Part shown: positions 12,897-24,000 of the stretch, one piece after another
How the letters are laid out: each line of letters opens with the position of its first letter
Position numbering within the stretch: position 1 is the first letter of the stretch
NCBI RefSeq assembly: GCF_021917145.1
Contig: NC_061061.1
Location: 16,116,139 to 16,180,138, forward strand
Direction of reading: 5' to 3'
Origin: Hypomesus transpacificus
Lineage: Eukaryota; Chordata; Actinopteri; Osmeriformes; Osmeridae
DNA: 64,000 nucleotides
Program-made: the position numbers and the translations under genes
The notes under the pieces: model-generated
What the model saw: only the letters and a program-made list of their open reading frames with translations
Database searches by the model: none
What the model was told of the DNA's origin: nothing

Positions 12897-15800
12897 ATGT
12901 CTGTGTTCCTGTTACTCCTGGTTGCTCTGAAACAGATATGTGCTATGGTAAGACATGGTCTCACTCTATTCATAATTTACTTTAGTAGTTCATTGGTTCC
13001 ATCAGCGTGCAGGTGGATTATACTTATGCATTTGTACTGAATGTGATGTCCCTTTTGAGTTCATCAGTGTTCATGGTGTCGGTGTGTTTTGCATGTTTCA
13101 CAGCCAACAGCTTCAATAGGAGGTACAGTAGCCAATAACAATGTATTGAATCAAAAAGTTTTAGACTAACACAGGTTGTAACATAATCAAAACATCATGG
13201 TTTGTCGGGCTAACAATGCGTCAGTGGGCTACTTGCGGTTTTTCTGATTCTTTACATTATTTTAGAGATCAAAGACGATGACTAATGCCCAAGGCCCCGT
13301 TAAAACTTGGTTTTAAAATGCGGTTGGGTGATCCGAACACAAGTGGGCAGCCGAGATATTCCCCTTCACACCTGCTGTGTGTAGTTTAGTTTACGAAAGA
13401 CACATCACTGGCAAGCTAAGAAAACAAAGGTTTCAAGAATTTGTATGGGCTAGGTTACTACAATTGTTGAGATTGACAGGGCAAAGTAATTTGCCACATG
13501 CAAATGACCGTTTACACCATTTTTTTTAAGACCTCGCAGGTGTTTTTTACTCTACAGGTTTTTTGGGGCCCAAGACGAAGCATTTTAAAACCAAGTAGGC
13601 TAAACGGGGTCTTAGCTATATTACTGTACCAACGACACGGTAACTCTGAACTCTCACACTCACCCTATTAGACGAGAAATTAATCCAAGTGGATAATACT
13701 TTTTTTTCACACTCTTTCTCTGTAGACGTTGACGGAAAGGAGAATGAAATATACCTGGACATTTATGATATCAACAAAGGTAAATGTCAGAGAACTAACT
13801 GTGCGTAGGAAAAAACAATGCCTTCCAAACTCCCGGCTTGTGACACAGTGAATGGCATTTCCAACACTTAGGTCTTGATCTGCATGAGGGTGACATACTG
13901 CTGAAGTCTGTAAGTAGGCCTATATGTTTTTGTCATGTAGCTTTATAAATCCTGGTAAACTATGAGCCTATGATCGTGCTGCCAGACAGAGCAATCGACA
14001 AAACACTGATTTGGCACTTCAGTTGTTGTCCCAAAGAGCTCTAAGGAATTAGTTTGTGTTCCATATGACGTGTGTTTCTTCGCAGGAACATTTAAGGAAC
14101 GTCATTCTGGGGGACCAGTACCGATGGGACATCCCAGTCCCCTATGTTTTGGACCCTAGTCTCGGTAAGGCATCTGAAATGGTTCTCTGTGTAGGTTAAT
14201 CACGGACATTGTTTTCCTAACGTGACGCCCCATGTTTTGTGATTCATCTTTCCCAGCTTAAAGATGTGTTATTGAGTTATTATCTGAATAAGAGCGTCTG
14301 TTAAATGACTAAATGTATTGTATGGATAGACGTCAATGCAAAAGGAGTGATCCTACGAGCCATGGAGCAGATTCGCCTGAGAACATGCGTGGACTTCAAA
14401 CCTCGCGACACTGAGCCCAACTACATCTCCGTGGTCAAGAACGAGGGGTAGGATGCCGGTACCTGTCAAATAAGTTTGATATATTCTGTTTCCCTCCCTT
14501 CCTGATGACTTTGTTTGGTTTTCCTAAGATGTTATTCCTACGTTGGTAATCAACAATGGGGCAGCCAAACCTTGTCGATTGGTCAGTGGTGCGACCAGCA
14601 TGCCATTGTGGAGCATGAGTTCCTCCACGCTCTGGGATTATGGCACGAGCAGTCCAGATACGACAGAGATGACTATGTGTCTATCATCTGGGACCACATT
14701 GAAAAAGGTGTCTATTCTTTCCAGTTCTAGAATTTAGTGTTTCACTTCCAGCGCGGAAGAAATGGTTATATTTCTTACAATAACTAAAAAACATTTAAAC
14801 ATCTCACTATTCAGAAATGCAGCACAATTTTGTCAAACAACTTGCAAGTCAAACCACCACCCTGGGAACTCTATATGACTACAACTCAGTGATGCACTAT
14901 GGAAAAGATGCCTTTACCAACGGCAACGGATCCACCATCATCACTCTTCAGCCCGAGTTCCAGGATGTGATTGGCCAACGCCTGGAAATGAGCCCCAACG
15001 ACGTCCTGAAGATAAACCTGCTTTATAATTGCAGTACGCTAAGTTACATATTTAGATTTAATCAGTCAAATTACTGCTGAACATGGTAATGTTAGCGTCA
15101 TTAGGTCATAAAAATACGAATACACTATATGAGCATTGCAGAAGTGTATCCAATAGAGTTTTAAACAATGGAGAATTGTGGTGCGCTTGGAGTGCCTTGG
15201 CAGTTTACCTTGGTCACCATTCACCATGGATCCCCTGGTGTGTTGGCTGATTGTGAGCAGTGCTCTTTTTTTCATCATGAAGCATCTGCAGTTACCTTCA
15301 TGGAGTCCTGCAGTTTTGAAAACAGTATGTGTAGCATGACCCTTTGTGCCAGGGGCAATGCCAGCTGGGAGAGGGTTAGCAGTGCCCAGGGTGGGCCTGC
15401 TTCAGATCACACCCATCAGGGGGCGCTAGAGGGTAGGTCAGCGAGAACAAATAAATGAAAATACTTACACCATTTTTATACTTCTGTGGGGCCTCATATT
15501 AAAGTACTGTCCTTTGCAGCCAGAGCAGACATGCCTGGATACAATTCTTCTCTCTACAATAGTAAGAATTATTTTATAATAGATATATATTTTTTTAATT
15601 ATACTCTATCTCACAAATATTGCTCCAAATGTTATGGATAACAGCATACCCTATTGGATGGGTCAGTTATTTACAAAATAATTTGATCCGACAAAATGAT
15701 TCGACCCTTTCTCTGCCAAACTATTGATTTTACTTTATATGTTTTACAGAGACAAACCCTGTTCTTGAAAACAAGACCTCAACGCATCAAAATGGTGAGT

Positions 15801-18492
15801 CAAATTGGTTTATTAAGATGTATTACACATTAATACTGAGTTATGAAGCTGACTTCTTTTTGCAGATAGCGTCGGCTATTTCATGCACTACAGCACGGCT
15901 TTGGTCAGAGAGGGAGAGGGAGCCAAGATGCAGAGCAGGACTATGATGCCTGTCAGGTCATTCCAGTGTCTACAGTTCTACTACTTTCACAGTGGGGGTA
16001 CCCAAGACCTGCTCAACATCTGGATCAGGGAATACAGAGATGGTCCAAATGAAGCCATCCAGCTCATGGGCCAGATCACAGGTGAGGAGAATGTTGTCCT
16101 GCTAAGTTAAATGGTTTTGCGATTCGGTTTCTTTAGTCATTCCTCTCTGTCTCTCTTGTTCCTAACCGACTTCTCTTTCGATCTTTCCCTCTCTCCAAAC
16201 CTTGCTACTCTCCCAGGTCCACCATCTAACCACTGGCAGCTGCACCACGTGCCTCTGAACGCCACCAAAAGCTTCCAAGTGGAGTTGGAAGTGCTTAAAG
16301 GAGCAGGAAGTTCTACCGGAGGCTTTGCCATCGACGACATCAACCTGTCAGAGACCGAGTGTCCCCATCACGTGTGGCAAATCCCAAACTTCGATCGCGT
16401 CCTGACAACGAGTGAGGAGGGCACCATTCTGCTTAGTCCAAGGTTCTACTCTGCGGAGGGCTACGGGATCCAGTTGCTCATAAAACTCAACTCCGACTAC
16501 TTTGGGCTCTACTTCCACCTGGTGTCCGGTCTCTATGACGACCAGCTCCAGTGGCCTTGTGTTTGGAGGCAGGTGACTGTCCAGGTCCTGGACCAGAACC
16601 CTCAGATCCAACAGCGCATGTCCAAGCAGATTAGCATCACCACCGACCCCGAACGCACTTTTACTACCAGTATGTACAAAAGATGTGTCTGACTTCACAG
16701 TTGGTTGAACACACACAAGACACTAGAAAATCAATCAAGTATTAATGTTATTCTGAGTGCTTGAAACAATAACAAAGTTTTACTTTGTTCTTTTGAAATA
16801 AGTATTTTTGCCCGTATTGTATATTAACACAAATGTTTGCCTTTCTCTTCTCCAACATAACATCAAGGCAAAGGCGATACATTGTTTTACTGGGACAAAC
16901 CCCAAAAGTTTGGATTTCAGCTTTTTGACTCCAGCACTGACTCCTTTTACTACGCCGGCCCTACCCTTGGCTATCGTAACGTCCTGTCTTACAATGCACT
17001 CTGGTCAGGAAGCTACATGAAGGGAGGCGATGTCTTCTTTCTACTAAGTTTTGATGGTAGGCATCTTCATCTGAGCATGCTTCAAAATTTTGAGCGGGAT
17101 TTGTCATAAACCATCCTGTCAGTTTATGTCCCCTGTGTGTTTCCATGGTGAAGGAGTGGTGACTAATTCATTGTCTTTTGTGCTGTCTGGACACGTTAAA
17201 TTGTCACATATTACATGTCACTCTGCTATCCCTATGAATCAATAACCTTTAACGGCAGGTATTCTGTGTAATCCAGCAGGTAAGTTGGTTTATAACACGG
17301 TCATGTACACCGTTTCTTTACTGTTTAGATTCAAACCATGGTACTCATCTTGAAAATACACCTTTGGACTGGGACTGAGTTAGCTGCACTGTGAAAACTA
17401 TATAGTACTATAAATAACATGTGACTGGCACGTTTTGTATACCAGATATATCAAGTCTTCATATGAACCGGTCAGATCTTCCCAATCCTCGCCTGAAGAC
17501 CGACTTCCATAATTTCTCACGGAGCGACAGAGCAGATGAAGAGATGTGTTTGAACCAACTGTGAGAAACCTGTACATGTTTACTGTTACAAGACCAGACA
17601 TTTAGACGCGACAGACCCAAATTGAACATACAGACAGAATATGTGTAGTAGTCACAATAAGCAGACTATTGTAAAAAGCTATCAGGCCAGGCATAAGAGA
17701 ACCACACATTGGACATACAAATGTACACTGTACACTTTAGGTCTGAAAGACAACACACACGTTTAGAAGTTGACACAGTTAAGATGTTGCTCCAACAATG
17801 TCCCCTTTTTGACAGGGGCAGGACTGTATCATCAACAACAACATCAGCTACTGAGGCAGTAACATCATCTATAACCAGGTATGTTTGCTCTTGTTTGACG
17901 CTGTTAGACTCTAGAAATGTGTGAGTCGACTACAAAACTATTTCTAAATGACAATAGTCACTCTAAGTAGACTATGTACAGTGAAATCTTTAGGTTTGAA
18001 GACAAGACACACATTTGTAGGTTGACACATTGAGATGGCTCACCAACTATTTCACTTGTTTGACAGTGGCATCACTGGGACTCAGGCAGTAACATCATCT
18101 GCAGTCAGGTATGTCTCCTGTCTGGTTTTAATGTGCAAGTTGATAACAACATTATTCTTATTGTAAACCTAGAAACCAATTTTGTCAAACAGATTATCAA
18201 AATATGTATTGGACTAGGTCATGTTAAACACCAATAAATAACCACTGTCCAGATTCATGCTGTGTTATGTAACGGTATTTTTGCAGTTTTCGTAAGCTAG
18301 TTCTCACTCTCTCACCACACACACATCATATGTATACGTTTGCATTTCACAGTTTTGGGATTTTAATAATTGGTTAATTTGTAACTTACTATAAACTATC
18401 CCATAACCTTACCAGCACTTGTTTATAGTTTATTCACAGATGTCATACTTCTCCTTCTGGTTTTCCTTATGGCCTTGCCACTACCCTGCTGA
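12897..18492 (+). CDS. Meprin-like astacin metalloprotease, tandem copy B (20 coding exons, 716 aa)
   Basis: Near-identical sister of gene A. Exons: 12897-12947, 13104-13122, 13726-13779, 13872-13909, 14086-14164, 14330-14447, 14529-14707, 14815-15033, 15283-15432, 15520-15561, 15750-15794, 15866-16081, 16217-16669, 16868-17056, 17259-17279, 17446-17560, 17816-17878, 18067-18108, 18287-18291, 18440-18492; sum 2151 nt, in frame. Same signal peptide, propeptide, [12 protein letters not shown] zinc site, SVMHY Met-turn, MAM with two extra mini-exons, MATH, Ser/Thr stalk and hydrophobic tail. It differs from A in keeping two separate stalk exons (17446-17560 and 17816-17878) where A has a single fused one, so B has about 27 more stalk residues. 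The donor of exon 17446-17560 (CT|GTGAGA) is atypical upstream of GT but phase-correct. Intron 6 lacks the hAT element. Very likely active by its residues. Confidence 0.87.
18242..18264. other. 23-bp micro-inversion between gene copies
   Basis: Bases 18242-18264 are the exact reverse complement of 9660-9682 (and 13-35), while flanking sequence is collinear. The block is bounded by the inverted tetranucleotides ATAA and TTAT, which may have promoted a fold-back or template switch. It lies just upstream of the predicted micro-exon acceptor. Confidence 0.9.
18287..18291 (+). other. Predicted 5-nt coding micro-exon of gene B
   Basis: TTTTC with the same TTTTTGCAG acceptor and GTAAGC donor as in gene A. 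It brings the preceding Ser/Thr exon (phase 2) into the frame encoding [16 protein letters not shown] and stop at 18490-18492. Confidence 0.55.
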
Positions 18493-20251
18493 CCCAAGTC
18501 CTGAGACTACAGAGAAACTCAGAACACACCCAGACAGGGATAAAATACTGACTTTTATTTTCTGTGTGTTTGAGCTATATTACTGTGTAAAGTCAAATCT
18601 AGTGTTATACTATCTTTGCTTTATAGACATGATGTTAGATCACAAATCTTCCAAAGGGTTGTTGTGAAATCATGGACAATAATGTTAGTCATGGAGTAAA
18701 GTGAAGCATCAGTCGACAATTCTTTTTAGTGACTGGATTTGTTCTGAAACCTCTTGATGAGAAGCATCAGAGGGCTCTAAAACTGTGTAGGACTAGCAAA
18801 CAGACAGCTTTATGATGTGAAAATTGAGGTTTGGTTGGTCAGAAGCCTCAATCAAGTTTGTTTTCACCGTAATACTGAGGTGCGGAGACACATGCTTGTC
18901 ATGCTCAGACAAGGTAGGGTCTTCTTCATGACAATTGTTCTCACAGAAATATCACTGATGCGATCACTGTAGATGCATTCCGTGTCTACACATAATTGTG
19001 CGGATACAGAAAAGCTGGAAAAACCTGCTGAACTCAGGGTCATGACCACCTGAAGAAGTTTTTGTTTCTATCATTTGTTTTAACGATACACTTAGAGCTT
19101 ACTTAACAATAGCAAATATATTTGGAAAGGACAAAATGTTCCTTGTCGTGAATCATATAAATAACAAGACAATGCTGATGCTATATTAAACGTGATATTA
19201 TTAAGAATTTGATGGGATTGTGTAGGTGATATGTTAATGGTGTTTTTTATACTTTTAAAACCCTGGATCACTATCATTTAATTTTAAAATTTATTTTTTA
19301 TATTTTTAAATACCTAAATAACCATCTATAAACAGCATAAAAGTGGTTTAATGGTCATTTAAAACCTTCAATCCATTAGAGTTCAGAGAAAATGTTGTAA
19401 GATTTTGTTTAAGAAAATGTAAGGAAATCAAATGGAAATAAAATATTTGTGACATGAATTTATGCAATCACAAGACATGTTGCTAGACAATATTTGTTGC
19501 ATTCTCATGATAATGATCCATTTTTTAAATGCCAGCACGGAATGATCATAATGATGTTTTGCGAAGGAATCCTCTCCACACGTGAAAACGATAGATGGTT
19601 GACAAACTGCCACCTACTAAAATTTTGTGTCAGTCAAGTTAGAACTATTCGAATGTTATTCAAATGTTTCATCTTTTCAAATCTCTTATCTGTCAATAAC
19701 TATGTATTCAGTATATGATATTCCTGTCTCTGAGATTCATGGACTACTGTCTGATAATAAATGAGGAATAAGTATTGCGTTTGTTCTCATGTTTTGCTCT
19801 CCCAACAACACAAGGTGTGTCCACTCTGCATGTCACTGTCACAATCATGTTCATCTAGATCTTGACTAATAAACTGCATCCAAATCCCCCGATATAAATA
19901 TCAAAGGTGAGTGTACAAAGATACTGTCATTTAAAATTAGCACTTGTACTGTATTTAATTTGTCATTTTAAACCAGTAGTAATATTCCAATGATTTTAGA
20001 ACATGAGAAGAGTAATTCATCTTTAGGGATCTTTAATCCCTACAAGCATTTAGAAGATGTACTTATAAAATAAAACATTATAATAATAAGATATAAATAA
20101 AACATTGAGTATTCACAGGTGAAAATTGTGTTTTTTAACTATGGGCAGTGCATGATATACATGCACGTCTCTATTAGAAGCCATTTGATTAGCAATATGC
20201 ACATTTTCATGGGTTGTTTCATATGGAGATTTAGCATCACTGACACACATA

Positions 20252-20395
20252 GGCCGGGTTTCCCAGATTCGTTAAGAAGCTCTTAATGCTAAGATCTTCT
20301 TAAGAACGTTCTAAGAGCGTTCTAGAGCGCCCTTAGAATGTTCTTAAGACGCTCTTAGCATTAAGAGCTTCTTAACGAATCTAGGAAACCTGGCC
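20252..20395. mobile_element. Palindromic MITE, PIF/Harbinger-like
   Basis: A roughly 144-bp near-perfect palindrome starting GGCCGGGTTTCCCAGATTCG and ending in its complement, with arms rich in TTAAGA/TCTTAA. It is flanked by ATA on both sides, fitting a 3-bp target duplication. Related ends (CCCAGTTTCCCAG...) occur at about 39394-39514 and 47712-47832. Confidence 0.7.
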
Positions 20396-20857
20396 ATAGC
20401 TTGTACACCACTTATCATAATTATCATGCGCTAAGATGACATGCCTGTCACTTATGTATCTTACAGTATATTCATTCACTCGCAGATATAGACATACGGG
20501 TGCCTAAAACCATGTAGCATTATGTTATGTCCATTAATGACAATTACAAAACACTCAAACCTGTTTACCTTTCTGCAGATGTAAAAAAGTATGCTCACAA
20601 GATTTCAGCTTGTGAGCATACTGTAGAGGCGCCTATTGTATTGTTTCAAAAGGCATTGAACGGCTCGAGTCAATTGGAACCAAGACACCTGCAGACATGA
20701 CGTGACAGAATATGATGAGTTGTGTTACTGTAGACAAAGGAAAATGTCAGGGGAAAAGGGCTTCCACATCCATACCTTCAACACCAGTCCTTTGTGACTT
20801 GAAAACCTGCTTAGGTATTTCCTTTATGTCTAAAATAGAAATATGAACTTCTACCGC

Positions 20858-20865
20858 TATATAAG
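20858..20865 (+). promoter_or_regulatory. TATA box of gene C
   Basis: TATATAAG, followed by sequence conserved in genes C, D and E (CTGATTCAAAACCTAAATTC in C and D) around the expected start site. The ATG lies about 200 bp downstream after a short 5' UTR intron. Confidence 0.65.
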
Positions 20866-21064
20866 CACTTTCTGATTCAAAACCTAAATTCAGTGGATGA
20901 GGAGTCATAACCAGTCAGTAACTGGTCCTTAACGTGAGAGTTTTATTTTTGGAAAAAAAATAAATAATAATTTCTGGACTTCAAATGTAAAATGTTATTT
21001 CAATTGAATTAAAACATCATAGCCATTCAAGTGTCTGTTTATCTCTCAGGAGCACCTCAAGATT

Positions 21065-24000
21065 ATGTATTTCACTACATTTCTTATTGTGAGCTTAACT
21101 GTCTCACAAACATTGAGTCTGGTAAGAGTTTTTTTGACAATTTTTCTATTAAATCTTTTGGGTATATTAATAACCACGTTCTACGTAACCTGAACACTAA
21201 TCATGTGTATATTGTCCTTTTCTTAAGATCAAACCCAGAATCAAGGGTAAGTTAGTGGTTAACACTGATGTTTAGGGGAGCATAAAAATACTTTTAGTCT
21301 GCAATTATACTGTGTGTATGGATGAAAGCATCAATGTGAGGGATAATCAACAAGAATACGTGCAGCGTCGTCATAAAAAACAACCCAGGAAACGTATCCA
21401 ATATTTCATGCAAAGATTTCTGATTTTTTACTCACGTTGTTATTGGTTATCGCCTCATAATCAAGTCCTGCAGCAGCACTGTCATAATACCTTCATGCTG
21501 ATTCAGCATTTTTAATATCTTCCATGTCCTGTAATGTGTAAGTCTTCTTCTATTGTTTCACCTACTTAACTTAATAGGCTCTTTATGTATTTTAAAGACA
21601 TTGAAGAAGGCAAGAGCATCACTGACATAAATAAAGGTAAAGTTGAATTGCGGTCACATTGGCATAGCAGTATCATTTCTACTAAAGATTTTACAACACA
21701 TCTTCACATAATGGCCCATTGTCCCAACAAACATTTTTGACTATTTATCCATTCTACTTTTAGATCTGGGACTAACGGGTGGAGATATACTAGAAGTGAG
21801 AGTTTGTATTATATACAATGTTATTCTAATCTGAACATTTTGAAGAGGGATCTGAACACCATGCTACCACACTCTTAGTCAAAGTATCTGTTTTCTCCTT
21901 ATGATGTAGCTGAATCCCAACCAAAGGAACGCCATACTGAATACTGACCAGCTATGGACATCTCCAGTTCCCTACGTTTTCGACAACAGTCTAAGTTAAG
22001 GTCACTCTTATAATGTATTGCTGGGTCAGTGTACTCGCTTGATTCCTTTGAAGAACAGAAAATGTTCTTCCTTTGATGACTGCTTGTTTATTTATGATTA
22101 CTTTGGATTTTCTTGAAGACATGAATGCCAAAGGAGTTATCCTACGAGCGTTTGACCAGTTCAGACTGAAGACGTGCATTGACTTCAAGCCAAGGACATC
22201 TGAGCTGTACCACATAACTGTTCAGAAGTTAGGCGGGTATGTGAAGCATTGATTACCTACCTATTAATTACCTAATGGAGGCCAATTTCGCCTGTAAATT
22301 ATACAATTACAGATTATTTTTTTTTTGCGAATTCCTAACTTCAACTGTTGTAAATAGCATCAGAAAAATACTGGTATATGTGTAATAACATTGGTTGACT
22401 GGGGAAGTTAGTCTAGTACTTTGACATTAATAGTAAAGAATGTTTGCATTTTATAACATCTTCATTTAGCAGACACTTATATTCACTTATAGCCTTACAA
22501 GAGGGGTGATTGGAACCTGCAACCTCTTCATCCGTAGTTAAATACTCAAACCACTAAGCTACACCTCTCCCCCCTCACATAATTCCACAGTCATGATAAA
22601 AAAAAACTGTCCAAGATTTACAAATGTACAAAAGATAAAAGTGCCATTGGAATGCTGTTTTTACATTGATATTAAATGCTCCAGACTCTATTTTAGAATT
22701 CTATCTACATATGCATGGCTCTGTATACCGTTATCCTTAGAGTGAACCACTCGGCTGAAGTTGAATGAATAAAATCAATGTGAGTGTGACCTGACTAAAC
22801 GTTTTTATGTTAGATGTTTCTCGTATATAGGGAAAGTAATTGCCAACGGACAAGTGGTATCTATTGGAAATGGTTGTGACGATATGTCAATAGTGGAGCA
22901 TGAGTTCATGCACGCGCTTGGCTTCTATCATGAGCAATCCAGATACGACAGAGATGATTACGTGCGGATTGTCTGGGAAAACATATTAAAAGGTATGATG
23001 AGTTAATGGTGCAAAATTAGAATTCCAAGTAATGTCTTTGAAACGGTTCATGATGTTGCAACATGTAATGTACATATTTTGTGATTGGGTTTTATGATTT
23101 GATGATGACAGGTTATGAAAGTAATTTTGCCAAATCAACGGTCGATGACACCACCAACCTAGGAACTTTATACGACTACAACTCAGTGATGCACTATGGC
23201 AAAAATTTCTTTACCAACGGCAACGGATCCACCATCATCACTCTTCAGCCCGAGTTCCAGGATGTGATTGGCCAACGCCTGGAAATGAGCCCCAACGACG
23301 TCCTGAAGATAAACAGACTCTACAGCTGCAGTGAGTTGGCCTGTAACAGAAGCTGCTGATTAACATCATTAGTTTTGTAATGTCCTTGCAAAATGAATCT
23401 TCCAGATTTTAGGATTGGCCCAAACTTGGCTAATCAGTCACTGTGTTATGTATCGCCTCCTTCTAGATGAAAGCGTTGCGTTTATGGAATACTGCAGTTT
23501 CTCAGAGAAGGGTATGTGTGGGGTGAGCCGCTGTTCCAGGATTGTGGAGAACAACTGGAATACAGTGGAGAGTGCTGTTGGGGGTCCCTCTAGTGACCAT
23601 TCCAACCCGGATACCTGCCAAACTGGTAAAACATGGAAATAATTTGATACTGTGTCAAAAAGTAATCATTTACATTTTCTTAGGCACATATTTAGGCTTT
23701 TGCCATAAGCAATTGTATCTTGGCATGCAACAATTGAAAAATAACATTTGTATTCAAGTTGCTGTTTTAATATTTAAAAGCATAAACAAAATAAACGTTT
23801 TTCAAGGTTCCCCTACACCTATAGAGTGGGCATGCTAAATCTATGGTTGAATCTACTTCTTTCTATATTTTTCAACTTTTCCTTAAGGGACTGGATTGTT
23901 CATGTACTCCAGCACAGCTTCAGGGCAGGAGGGGGACTCAGCCTGGCTGGAGAGCAGGAGGATGACTCCCAGCAGGCCGTGCAATGTCCAGTGTCTGCAG

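Larger units (their letters stand above)
18493..21064. other. Intergenic region between genes B and C
   Basis: Its first 30 bp and 19440-19925 are homologous to the intergenic regions of copies A and upstream; 18517-19438 is absent from those. Further right are a palindromic MITE (20252-20395), the TATA box of gene C and a 5' UTR. The 5' UTR intron probably runs from the GTGAGA near 20935 to the TCTCTCAG acceptor at about 21049. No other gene seen. Confidence 0.6.
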
